From contig CAVSZZ010000002.1 in assembly GCA_963732595.1 (NCBI GenBank), positions 2,046,001 to 2,110,000 on the forward strand: a DNA stretch of 64,000 bases, in the 5' to 3' direction. Each line of letters starts with the position of its first letter. Within the stretch, counting starts at the first letter, position 1. The position numbers and the translations under genes are program-made. This stretch comes from JAFGXF01 sp963732595 (lineage in GTDB: Bacteria; Chloroflexota; Anaerolineae; Anaerolineales; Anaerolineaceae). The notes beneath the pieces were generated by a model. It saw only the letters and a list, made by a program, of their open reading frames with translations. It ran no database searches and was not told where the DNA came from. Positions 43,506 to 52,040 of this stretch are shown piece after piece.

Positions 43506-43772
43506 TTAACCGATCCTCCGCCGGTGATTTGAATGGATCGGAATATCGGCGATCAGACGCTGCTCGCGGCCGTCCTGGCTCATCTGGATCTTGACGGTAG
43601 CGGGGTCGATATCGATATGGCGTGACAACACCTGCAGGATCTCGTTCTTGATCTCCTCCAGCTCAAATGCAGTCAGGCCGCTGCGATCGTTGATCAAGAC
43701 CAGCCTGAGGCGGTCCTTGGCATCATTGGCGCTCTTCGTTTTTCCGGTCAGTCTTTGATAGAAAGTACTCAT
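43506..43772 (-). CDS. minE: Cell division topological specificity factor MinE
   Basis: I start at ATG 43772, behind GAGGAAACAG; a longer frame has no support. The 88-residue protein keeps the anti-MinCD region (RLRLVLINDRSGLTAFELEEIKNEILQVLSRHI) and topological domain (DIDPATVKIQMSQDGREQRLIADIPI). The N-terminal MSTFYQRL resembles the amphipathic membrane helix. It stimulates MinD ATPase. The gap to rodA is 6 bp. Confidence 0.93.
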   Translation of the reverse strand: MSTFYQRLTGKTKSANDAKDRLRLVLINDRSGLTAFELEEIKNEILQVLSRHIDIDPATVKIQMSQDGREQRLIADIPIHSNHRRRIG

Positions 43773-43782
43773 GGCTGTTTCC

Positions 43783-44577
43783 TCATGACTTGAACAGGTG
43801 GGAGAGGCGGCCCAGGAAGTCCGAACGGCCTTCAAACTCGAGCAATGGCACGGTCTCTCCCATCATGCGGCGGGCGATGTTGTGAAATGCCTTCGCGGCG
43901 GGATTCTTCTCTTCCAACGCGACTGGCGTGCCACGGTTCGTGGAGATCACCACCGCATCATCCTCCGGGATGATGCCAAGCAGTTCAATCGCCAGCAGCT
44001 CCAGGACGTCATCCGCCGAGAGCATGTCGCCATGCTTGATCAGGCTGGGATTCAGGCGGTTGATGATCAACCGTGCAGGGCCCTTCTCTTCAGCTTCGAT
44101 CAGACCGATGATGCGGTCGGCATCCCGCACGGCAGATACTTCCGGGTTGGTAATGACAATGATCTCATCAGCCGGGGCGATGGCATTACGGAAGCCGCGC
44201 TCGATACCGGCGGGGGAATCAACCAGGATCCAGTCGTTCTCTTCCCGCAGCTCATCGACCAATTTGACCATATCGGAGGGTGAGACTGAGCTCTTATCGC
44301 GGGTCTGCGCGGCCGGGATGAGGTGCAGCTCTGGCATGCGCTTGTCGCGGATCATGGCCTGGCGCAGCCGGCAGCGGCCTTCGATCACATCCACCAGATC
44401 GTAAACGATGCGATTCTCCAGGCCCATGACGACATCCAGATTTCTCAAGCCAATGTCGCCGTCAATGCAGACGACTTTCTGGTTCAGGCTGGCAAGTGCG
44501 ACTGCCAAATTGGCAGTGGCGGTGGTCTTGCCGACCCCTCCCTTTCCTGATGTTACGGTGATTGCTTTAGCGCTCAT
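43783..44577 (-). CDS. minD: Septum site-determining ATPase MinD
   Basis: The 264-residue ParA-type ATPase begins AITVTSGKGGVGKTTATANLAVALA, the deviant Walker A with Lys12 and Lys17. VCIDGDIGLRNLDVVMGLE, DWILVDSPAGIERG and VISTNRGTPVALEE are MinD signatures. The C-terminus ends in an amphipathic helix (FLGRLSHLFKS), the membrane-targeting sequence. It positions MinC and is released by MinE encoded 10 bp downstream. Confidence 0.96.
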   Translation of the reverse strand: MSAKAITVTSGKGGVGKTTATANLAVALASLNQKVVCIDGDIGLRNLDVVMGLENRIVYDLVDVIEGRCRLRQAMIRDKRMPELHLIPAAQTRDKSSVSPSDMVKLVDELREENDWILVDSPAGIERGFRNAIAPADEIIVITNPEVSAVRDADRIIGLIEAEEKGPARLIINRLNPSLIKHGDMLSADDVLELLAIELLGIIPEDDAVVISTNRGTPVALEEKNPAAKAFHNIARRMMGETVPLLEFEGRSDFLGRLSHLFKS

Positions 44578-44598
44578 AAGTATGCCTGTTCATTGAAT

Positions 44599-45342
44599 TT
44601 AAGATTTCCAAGCATCCACGAGGATGCTGTCATCGACAATTTTAGCCATTTCAGGCTGTGGTTTACCCTTGCGCGGCCGGGGCTGGGTGATCAAACCGGC
44701 AATGTGAATGTAAGTCGGTGACATCTCCAGCGCGCAAATGACCGCTTTTTCATCACCCCGGCTGCCGGCATGTACCGATCCCAGCAAGCGACCCCACACC
44801 ACCACGCTTCCAGTTGCAGAAACCTCAGCGCCGGGATTGACATCCCCGATCACCACGATGTGCCCATCGTATTCTAGGTGGGTGCCAGATCGCAGTGTCT
44901 TGTGTACCATGACTGTGTTGCCATTGGCAGCCTGCGCAGGTGGTTCGGCGGCATCCGGATTTTCGGGTTTGAGATCCGTCAGGCGGGTTTCCAGGCCGAG
45001 CATGCGCGCAGTCGTCTCGGTGAGATGGTCGAGGGAGAGCACCGCCCACAGGGACACGCCGCGCTCAGAGAGCTGATCCCTCAGGCTGCCCAGATCAGCA
45101 GCGTTAATGTGCATGCCGCCGGTATCGAGTGCCAGACGGGCACCGCGGAAGAATGGGGTCTGCCCGTCGATATGCGCGAGCAATTGCGACCTGGCATCCT
45201 GAAAACCGCCGTCACCCAGGCTGATCAGCAATCCTTCGCGGATGCCTTTGATCTGGATCGCACTTTTCAGATCCTGGTTCATCTTGTGTTCACCGGTTTC
45301 CATTATAGCAGAAGGCTTTTGATCGACGCTCGCCGGATTCAT
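44599..45342 (-). CDS. minC: Septum site-determining protein MinC
   Basis: The 247-residue protein has an N-terminal FtsZ-inhibiting domain (IQIKGIREGLLISLGDG..GARLALDTGGMHINAADLGSLRDQLSERG) and a C-terminal beta-helix for MinD binding (LRSGTHLEYDGHIVVIGDVNPGAEVSATGSVVVWGRLLGSVHAGSRGDE). ATG 45342 overlaps the mrdA stop as ATGA, which I take as the start by coupling; ATG 45303 and 45282 are alternatives. Confidence 0.93.
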   Translation of the reverse strand: MNPASVDQKPSAIMETGEHKMNQDLKSAIQIKGIREGLLISLGDGGFQDARSQLLAHIDGQTPFFRGARLALDTGGMHINAADLGSLRDQLSERGVSLWAVLSLDHLTETTARMLGLETRLTDLKPENPDAAEPPAQAANGNTVMVHKTLRSGTHLEYDGHIVVIGDVNPGAEVSATGSVVVWGRLLGSVHAGSRGDEKAVICALEMSPTYIHIAGLITQPRPRKGKPQPEMAKIVDDSILVDAWKS

Positions 45343-47402
45343 TGTCTGCCGGAGGTTGCATCGATCTGCTTGAGCTCAAAGTAGGCTTCCAGCACCTTGC
45401 GCACAATGGGGGCTGAAACGGTTGATCCTTCACGCCCGTTATAAACAAATGCCACCACCACGATCTCGGGGTTGTCATAGGGGGCATAACCGACGAACCA
45501 GGCATGCGCCGGCCAGTTACCGGGTTGGCATAAGTTAAGTGATTGGGCAACATTGTCGCAATACTCAGCCGTGCCGGTTTTGCCGGCCGCATTGAAATTG
45601 AAACCCTCGAATTCAGCCTTCGCAGTCCCCTCGGTGATGACCATGCGCATACCTTCCTTGATAAGATCGACCACCCAGGGTTCAACGTTCTTGGTATTTC
45701 CGGTGAGTTCAGAATCAATGATCTCATTGATGACGTTGTCCTTGGTGATATCCCACACCTGGGTGGGCGTGAACGGACGCAGTACCTTACCATCCGGAGT
45801 GGTGACTTGTTTCACCAGGGTGGGCTGCATCATCACACCATCGTTGGCGATGGTCGCGAAGGAGACCAACACCTGGAGGGGAGTGGAAAGTACATATCCC
45901 TGGCCAATTGTCGTAATGTAGGTGTCACCGGTTGACCAGTTCTCGAACTGGGTTGTACGCTTCCAGGTCGGGTCCGGGACCAACCCTTCCTGTTCGCCGG
46001 GAAGCTCGATGCCGGTCAGCTTGCCATAGCCCAGCGCACGGGCATATTCGGCCAGACGTAAGACACCGAGACCGTTTGGCACCTCCGTACCATAGCCACC
46101 ACCGATTTTATAGAAATACACATCGCAGGAGTTCGCCAGACCGTGCAGGAAATCCTGCATGCCGTGACCGGCTTCCTCCCAACATACGTATTCGCGCGGT
46201 TGGCCAACGTCGCTGTCGTAGTATTTTTGCATAATGGTGATCTTGCCCTCATCCATGAGCTGCTGTTCGGGGGTGACAACACCCTCATTAAGGGCACCCA
46301 TTGAGGCTGCCAGCTTGTAAACCGAGCCTGGAGGATATTCACCTGATATGGCATGGTTGAAGAGAGGCCGGTTGGCATCTGCCTGGAGTTGGGCGTAGTA
46401 ATAAGCCGGGATCTCACGAGCCATGCGATTGTTTTCAAATGTTGGATAAGAGACCAGTGCCAGGATCTCGCCCGTTTTGGGGTTCATGGCGATCACCACA
46501 CCCTGAGAGGAGAGTGTCTTCCCGAGGTAGGTATTCCAGAAGTCGATCTCAGCCTTCAAGGCGGTTTTTGCGGCGGTTTGCAGGCGGGTATCGATGGTCA
46601 GCTGGATGTTATTCCCGGGCACCGGGTCGACCGGTTCGGCCAGGTCGCGGATTTCTTTACCGGCCACATCCACCTCGATCACCCTCAAGCCATTCCTGCC
46701 TCCCAGATCATCCTGGAGTTCGTACTCGATGCCAGCGTAACCGACTTTGTCCCTGCCGGCTTCGAAGCCCAACTCGTTGTAATATTCCTCGAGCGTCGCT
46801 GGGATTGGACCCAGGAAACCGATGATCTCCGAAGTCAATTCACCGGTGGGGTATTCGCGCACTGGCGTCACACTCACCCCGACACCCGGCCAGTCGGCTG
46901 ACTTACCCTGGACGGCCAGTGCCAGCGTTTCTTCCACATTGCACAGGATCTCGATGGGTGAATAGGGTTTATTGGTGTCACCGATCTCAACGATCTGGCT
47001 GATGCCAAAATCAGTTTCGCAAGGCTTGAATAACCTGGCAGTCTCGTCGTTGAGAACGCCATTGTTGACCGGGACGCCGATCATTTCAGACAGTTCACGA
47101 AAGACCTGCTGCATCGCGCCTACATCACCGGGCAGTTCGGCAGGTGTGATGACGATATTGTAAGAAGCCACATTGCGTGCCAGCACATAATCATTACGAT
47201 CCATGATCGTACCGCGCTGGGTGGCCACGTTGACTTCCGAGGTGCGATTCTCGACTGCCTGAGCCAGGTAATCGGGACCATCGATGATTTGCAGGATGAA
47301 AAGGCGTACCACAAAGAACGCGAACAACATCACGATAATGCCATAGAGCATCAGGACACGCCAGTTTTCCGGCAGTTCGTATTTGGGATTCAAGTTTTTC
47401 AT
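45339..47402 (-). CDS. mrdA: Penicillin-binding protein 2 (elongasome transpeptidase)
   Basis: The 687-residue protein has one N-terminal membrane helix, a dimerisation region with RGTIMDRNDYVLARNV, and the transpeptidase domain: SGEYPPGSVYKLAASMGALNEG (SxxK), LANSCDVYFYKIG (SxN-type) and FNAAGKTGTAEYC (KTG). It crosslinks peptidoglycan during elongation with RodA. It overlaps mreD by 4 nt and minC by 4 nt, so shape and division-site genes are translationally coupled. Confidence 0.95.
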   Translation of the reverse strand: MKNLNPKYELPENWRVLMLYGIIVMLFAFFVVRLFILQIIDGPDYLAQAVENRTSEVNVATQRGTIMDRNDYVLARNVASYNIVITPAELPGDVGAMQQVFRELSEMIGVPVNNGVLNDETARLFKPCETDFGISQIVEIGDTNKPYSPIEILCNVEETLALAVQGKSADWPGVGVSVTPVREYPTGELTSEIIGFLGPIPATLEEYYNELGFEAGRDKVGYAGIEYELQDDLGGRNGLRVIEVDVAGKEIRDLAEPVDPVPGNNIQLTIDTRLQTAAKTALKAEIDFWNTYLGKTLSSQGVVIAMNPKTGEILALVSYPTFENNRMAREIPAYYYAQLQADANRPLFNHAISGEYPPGSVYKLAASMGALNEGVVTPEQQLMDEGKITIMQKYYDSDVGQPREYVCWEEAGHGMQDFLHGLANSCDVYFYKIGGGYGTEVPNGLGVLRLAEYARALGYGKLTGIELPGEQEGLVPDPTWKRTTQFENWSTGDTYITTIGQGYVLSTPLQVLVSFATIANDGVMMQPTLVKQVTTPDGKVLRPFTPTQVWDITKDNVINEIIDSELTGNTKNVEPWVVDLIKEGMRMVITEGTAKAEFEGFNFNAAGKTGTAEYCDNVAQSLNLCQPGNWPAHAWFVGYAPYDNPEIVVVAFVYNGREGSTVSAPIVRKVLEAYFELKQIDATSGRQ

Positions 47403-47911
47403 ATTTGTTGGTGGATCGGATTCATCTGGTCATGGATGTTATGCACGATGGCATACACCGGGATGGCCAGGAGAAGGTTCAAAAGAAGGCTCGGCAGGGT
47501 GACCAGGCTCCAGGCTTGACCGAATTGGATGGATCCCCCCTGCAGGAACAACGCGCTCATCGAGATCAGGTGGTAGATCAGGGTGCCGACCAGGGTGACC
47601 ACGAGCATGACCAGCATCGGCGATTGCCAGATACGGCGCTGTGTGAGGCGTGCAAAACCGGATACCAGCAGGTATCCCGGAAGTGGGGCCAGGAATGGCA
47701 GGGCGGAGGCGAAGGCCGTCAGACTGCCAGCCAGCACGGTCCACGGCCACATGTTTGGGCCATCCTCCTGCATGTTCCAGGCGACCAGTGTCAGGAGGAT
47801 GATATCCGCCGAACCCCGTAAAAGCATGAGACGGCTGAATATCGCAATTTGCAGCATGACCGCCAGGATGACAGAAAGGAACAGGATGATGGGGGTCGAG
47901 TACGATTTCAT
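47399..47911 (-). CDS. mreD: Rod shape-determining protein MreD
   Basis: The 170-residue protein has five hydrophobic helices with little sequence conservation (IILFLSVILAVMLQIAIFSRLMLLRGSADIILLTLVAWNM, GYLLVSGFARLTQRRIWQSPM). Identity rests on length, topology and its place between mreC and mrdA, overlapping both by 4 nt. Confidence 0.88.
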   Translation of the reverse strand: MKSYSTPIILFLSVILAVMLQIAIFSRLMLLRGSADIILLTLVAWNMQEDGPNMWPWTVLAGSLTAFASALPFLAPLPGYLLVSGFARLTQRRIWQSPMLVMLVVTLVGTLIYHLISMSALFLQGGSIQFGQAWSLVTLPSLLLNLLLAIPVYAIVHNIHDQMNPIHQQI

Positions 47912-48792
47912 GGAATGGCGGTTGGAATGAGCAATTGCGTTTCAACCGGTTCAAAATTCGTGATGATGAGTACAGCCTGGAGCGCATCGAAGTTCACAAC
48001 CGGCTGCATCGAAGCAGTTTGGAATAACTGACCCTGGGACTGGTGGATGACCTGGATCTGTCCCACAAAAATATTCGCCGGGTAGGTTCCGCCCAATGAG
48101 GAGGTCAGGATCAGATCACCCTCGACTACGGAGACATCCTGGGGGATGTTGCCAATGGACAGATCTGATGTTTGAGACCCTAGCAGGATGGCTTCGCTCT
48201 GGGTGGCTTGCAGACGGACGTTAACAGTCGAATTTTGATCGGTAATCAACATCACTCGTGCAGCGCCTGCTGTGACCGCATCCACGCGGCCGACCAGTCC
48301 TTGCTGTGTGACCACCGGCATGCCGCGCTGGATGCCGTCATTCGAGCCTTTATCGATCAGGACGTATTGCATGAATGGGCTGGGGTCGCGGCCGATGACG
48401 GATGCTGCTACATATTCATGCTCGGGGTTAGCCCTGGCAAAATCAAGCAGTGCATACAGGATGCGGGTTTCGCTGATCTGTTGTTGCAGCTCGATGATCT
48501 GGGTTTGAAGCTGGGATACCTCGCTCTCAAGCTCGGTATTACGCATCCTCAGGCTGGCCACATCGCGCGGAGCGGTGACGAAATCATAAATCGCCATGTA
48601 GCGTGATGAGAGCCAGCGCTGAGTCGAGACGAGCGGGTTCATGCCGGCGCTGAACAGGGGGGTAATATAGCCGCCGAAAGCCAGCACCAGCAAGCCTACA
48701 ACGACCAAACTGATGGCAATGGTTCGAATTAAACGGGATTTTGAGCGATTCATTCGCGAATTGGATTCTGCTGCGGGTGGAATGCCAGCCAC
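47908..48792 (-). CDS. mreC: Rod shape-determining protein MreC
   Basis: An N-terminal membrane helix (IAISLVVVGLLVLAFGGYI) is followed by a coiled coil (RMRNTELESEVSQLQTQIIELQQQISE) and the MreC beta-domains (AASVIGRDPSPFMQYVLIDKGSNDGIQRGMPVVTQQGLVGRVDAV..ARVMLITDQNSTVNVRLQ). It links MreB to PBP2 and RodA outside the membrane. Start is GTG 48792, or ATG 48753 just before the helix; neither has a strong Shine-Dalgarno. Confidence 0.93.
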   Translation of the reverse strand: MAGIPPAAESNSRMNRSKSRLIRTIAISLVVVGLLVLAFGGYITPLFSAGMNPLVSTQRWLSSRYMAIYDFVTAPRDVASLRMRNTELESEVSQLQTQIIELQQQISETRILYALLDFARANPEHEYVAASVIGRDPSPFMQYVLIDKGSNDGIQRGMPVVTQQGLVGRVDAVTAGAARVMLITDQNSTVNVRLQATQSEAILLGSQTSDLSIGNIPQDVSVVEGDLILTSSLGGTYPANIFVGQIQVIHQSQGQLFQTASMQPVVNFDALQAVLIITNFEPVETQLLIPTAIP

Positions 48793-48814
48793 CCGCGTAA
48801 AATTCTAACACATC

Positions 48815-49879
48815 TTAGCCGCGGGTGGATTTTCTTTCAAGGCCGACCAGATATTGCTCGCAGCCTTCCAGGTCTTCCAGGACGAGCCCGGCACCGCGCG
48901 CGACGCAGGTCATCGGGTCTTCAGCCACCCAGACGCGCACCTTTAATTCATCTGTCAGGCGCTCGGCCAGGCCCAGGAGTTGCGCCCCCCCACCTGACAG
49001 GCACACGCCTTCTTCCAATAGGTCCGACAGCACTTCCGGAGGCACTTCGTCCATGGCTTCCTTGATGGTGTCGATGATAACCTGCAAGGCGTTTCTGAGG
49101 GCTTCGCGGATCTCCACCGAGGAGATCTCAAGTTCCTGCGGCAGCCCGGTAATCAAATTCCTGCCTCTGACCATCATGGTCTTTTCTTCTGGCAGGGGAA
49201 AAGCGGATCCGATGCTGATCTTCACCTGTTCCGCCATGCGTTCACCGATGAAAAGATTGTACTTGTTACGGATGTACTGGCCGATATCCTGGTCCATCTC
49301 ATCGCCGGCCACACGCAATGATCGTGAGACGATGATGCCATCCATCGAGAAGACGGCCAGTTCGGTGGTACCGCCACCGATGTCGACGATCATGCTGCCA
49401 CGAATCTCTCGAATGGGCAGCCCGGCACCCAGTGCTGCCGCCAGTGGCTCTTCGATCAGGTAGGTTTCACGCGCCCCGGCTGCCATTGAGGCATCATAAA
49501 CGGCTCGCTTCTCCACCTCGGTCGCTCCGGAGGGGATTCCAACCACCACCCGTGGACGGGGCAAGGGGACGATGGTCTGCTGGTGCGCGCCCCCGATGAA
49601 ATATTCCAGCATGGCTTTGGTGATTTCAAATTCAGAGATGACACCGTCGCGCAACGGTCGAATTGCGACCAGGTTGGCAGGGGTGCGTCCGATCATTTCC
49701 TTGGCTGACATACCAATCTTGATCGGCATGCGCGTTTTCTTATCGATCACAACCCAGGAGGGTTCATTGATCACGATCCCCTTGCCGCGCACATTGACCA
49801 GGGTATTTGCGGTACCCAGGTCGATGCCGATATCCAATGAGAATAACCCCAGTAACCAATTAAGGGGATTAAACGCCAA
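48815..49879 (-). CDS. mreB: Rod shape-determining protein MreB
   Basis: The 354-residue actin homologue has FSLDIGIDLGTANTLVNVRGKGIVINEPSWV (phosphate 1), RPLRDGVISEFEITKAML, GSMIVDIGGGTTELAVFS (phosphate 2) and GVCLSGGGAQLLGLAERL (adenosine loop). An N-terminal MAFNPLNWLLGLF stretch is probably membrane-binding. The start codon is TTG 49879, chosen because AAGGAG lies 7 nt upstream. First gene of the eight-gene operon down to rodA. Confidence 0.96.
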   Translation of the reverse strand: MAFNPLNWLLGLFSLDIGIDLGTANTLVNVRGKGIVINEPSWVVIDKKTRMPIKIGMSAKEMIGRTPANLVAIRPLRDGVISEFEITKAMLEYFIGGAHQQTIVPLPRPRVVVGIPSGATEVEKRAVYDASMAAGARETYLIEEPLAAALGAGLPIREIRGSMIVDIGGGTTELAVFSMDGIIVSRSLRVAGDEMDQDIGQYIRNKYNLFIGERMAEQVKISIGSAFPLPEEKTMMVRGRNLITGLPQELEISSVEIREALRNALQVIIDTIKEAMDEVPPEVLSDLLEEGVCLSGGGAQLLGLAERLTDELKVRVWVAEDPMTCVARGAGLVLEDLEGCEQYLVGLERKSTRG

Positions 49880-49930
49880 CAGGTGCTCCTTGTGATTAAC
49901 TTATGAAGAAATACGATATTAATCAAAAAA

Positions 49931-49936
49931 ATTATA
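49931..49936 (-). promoter_or_regulatory. Extended -10 promoter of the mreB operon
   Basis: TATAAT preceded by TG-G on the minus strand; predicted start near 49924, leader about 45 nt. The -35 region has no good match. Confidence 0.55.
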
Positions 49937-50081
49937 CCATAGCCCCTGTCTCCGGCATTTCGGTCAGCAGGACTCCACCGATCATCCTCTTTGACCCAAA
50001 TTTGCTGTGATTTGATACAATCGTTAATCCTGTTCTGGTCAGTTTCCAGGGCGGGATGATTTGAACTGGGACACGAGTATA

Positions 50082-50555
50082 ATGAACAGGATTCGCAACT
50101 CTGCTAAAGCGATCATCATCCGCGAGAGCTGCATTTTGGCAATCTACAAGACCGATCCACTGGGAGATTATTACATCCTGCCGGGCGGTGGACAGCATTA
50201 TGGTGAATCCCTGATCGAGACTGTCAAACGCGAGGTTTGTGAAGAAACCACCTTGGATGTGCGTGTGCACCGGTTAAGGTACATCCGTGACTACATCAGC
50301 CGAAATCACGAATTCGCTGACACTGAGAAGGATGCCCACCAGGTTGAGTTCATGTTCGAATGCGAAATCGTCTCGACCGGCCAGGCAAAAGTAGGCGAGA
50401 CTCCGGATGACAATCAGATCGATGTCTGCTGGCTGCCGCTTGACCGGTTAATGGAATACAGGCTTTATCCGCTCAGTCTGCGTCCTCACCTGATGAACGC
50501 AGCTGGAGAATGCACAGCCCATCTATCTGGGCGATATCAATTGAACAGGAATTAA
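50082..50555 (+). CDS. Nudix hydrolase
   Basis: ATG 50082 is preferred to an upstream TTG. The 157-residue protein has YYILPGGGQHYGESLIETVKREVCEETTLDV, a clear Nudix box with REVCEET. The C-terminal half (VCWLPLDRLMEYRLYPLSLRPHL) matches small NUDIX proteins of the ADP-ribose or nucleotide type; substrate unknown. TTGACC at 49991 with TACAAT at 50016 (19-bp spacing) may be its promoter. The lspA gene follows after 2 bp. Confidence 0.85.
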   Translation: MNRIRNSAKAIIIRESCILAIYKTDPLGDYYILPGGGQHYGESLIETVKREVCEETTLDVRVHRLRYIRDYISRNHEFADTEKDAHQVEFMFECEIVSTGQAKVGETPDDNQIDVCWLPLDRLMEYRLYPLSLRPHLMNAAGECTAHLSGRYQLNRN

Positions 50556-50557
50556 CA

Positions 50558-51094
50558 ATGGCTTTAACAAAGAAAAAGAAGACCTTAGCTTATCTCCTGC
50601 TGGCAGGGGTGGCCCTGCTGGTGGTAGGGTTGGACCAGTGGACCAAGCACCTGGTGCGCACCAGATTGGATTATGGGGCGATGTGGAGCCCGTGGGAATG
50701 GTTGGAACCGTATGCGCGTATCATCCACTGGGATAACAGCGGCGCGGCTTTCGGCATGCTGCAGGGTTATGGTGGTATTTTCACCATCCTGGCCATCCTG
50801 GTTTCACTTGGCATCATTTATTACTACCCACGTCTGGAGGCTGATGACTGGCCGATGCGTTTGATTCTGGGTTTTCAGCTTGGCGGAGCGCTCGGCAACC
50901 TGGTGGATCGTCTGACGCGCGGCGGACGGGTGACCGACTTCATCTCGATTGGCACTTTCCCGGTATTCAATGTGGCTGACAGTTGCATCACCGTCGGCAC
51001 GATCCTGCTGATCTCCCTGATCTGGTATCGCGATAACCAGGAGAAGCGCGCAGAAAAACAACAGGCGGCATTATCTCCGGGAAAGCAGGTTTGA
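50558..51094 (+). CDS. lspA: Lipoprotein signal peptidase II
   Basis: Start ATG 50558 follows AGGAATTAACA; a frame open further upstream overlaps the Nudix gene without support. The 178-residue protein has four helices with the LspA motifs VVGLDQWTKHLV, HWDNSGAAFGML, GGALGNLVDRLTRGGRVTDFI and FPVFNVADSCIT; the two catalytic Asp are in the GNLVDR and NVADS boxes. It processes the many lipoproteins predicted in this window. Confidence 0.95.
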   Translation: MALTKKKKTLAYLLLAGVALLVVGLDQWTKHLVRTRLDYGAMWSPWEWLEPYARIIHWDNSGAAFGMLQGYGGIFTILAILVSLGIIYYYPRLEADDWPMRLILGFQLGGALGNLVDRLTRGGRVTDFISIGTFPVFNVADSCITVGTILLISLIWYRDNQEKRAEKQQAALSPGKQV

Positions 51095-52025
51095 TTGACT
51101 GAAACGGCACGTGAGTTCACTTTCAAGGCTGAGGAGGCGGACCGGCTGGACAAATTCCTGGCCGTCCAACTGACAGAATTTTCCCGTTCGCGTTTGCAGG
51201 GCTTGATCCATGATGGATTTATCAGCGTGGACGGCGTCATCTCCGGGAAAGCTGGCCTTCAATTGAAAGCCGGTCAGGTTGTGAAGGTGATCATCCCGGC
51301 ACCACAGCCAACCGGCATCCAGGCTGAGCAGATACCGCTCAAAATCATCTTTGAAAATGAAGACCTGATGGTGGTGGACAAACCGGCTGGCATGGTTGTG
51401 CACCCGGGTGCCGGGCATGCCTCACATACCCTGGTGAATGCAGCCCTGGCGCATGCCCCGGATATGGCCGGCATCTCGGGTGAGATCCGTCCGGGTGTGG
51501 TCCACCGACTGGATAAGGACACCTCGGGTTTGATCCTGGTGGCCAAGAATGACAAGGCGCATCATTTTCTTGCAGGAGCAATTTAAATCACGCAAGGTCA
51601 ACAAGACCTACCTGGCATTGGTGGATGGTCATCCACCCACACCCAGCGGGCGAATCGAAGCCCCGATTGGGCGGGATGCTTCCCACCGTAAACGGATGGC
51701 AGTGGTCACACCAGCCAGGGGGCGTACTGCCGTGACCGAGTACCACTCCAATGAGGTTTTCCCCGAGCACGAACTCATCGAAGCCCATCCTGTAACAGGC
51801 CGGACGCACCAGATTCGCCTGCATATGGCTTTTGTGGGCTGCCCGGTGGCAGGTGACCTGGTATATGGTAAACGGCATGCCACCCTGGGTTTGAAACGCA
51901 CCTTTTTACATGCCTGGCGGTTGAGCATCCGTTTGCCCGGTGAAAAAAACGCCAGGACCTTCGAAGCCCCGCTGCCGGAAGAACTTGAGCGTGTCCTGGT
52001 GGAATTACGTCAGAAGAATAAATAG
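51095..52025 (+). pseudogene. rluD: RluD-type pseudouridine synthase, single frameshift
   Basis: An S4 domain (ADRLDKFLAVQLTEFSRSRLQGLIHDGFISVDG) leads to the catalytic core FENEDLMVVDKPAGMVVHPGAGH..RPGVVHRLDKDTSGLILVAKND (catalytic Asp in HRLDKDTSG). At about 51569-51571 an extra T (TTTTCTTGCAG) ends the frame at 51586. Deleting it gives HHFLQEQFKSRKVNKTYLALVDGHP and continues to HPVTGRTHQIRLHMAFVGCPVAGD and a stop at 52025, a complete RluD. The start is TTG 51095, immediately after lspA, as often seen for lspA-rluD pairs. Confidence 0.9.
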
Positions 52026-52040
52026 ATCAGGAGGTTGCCA

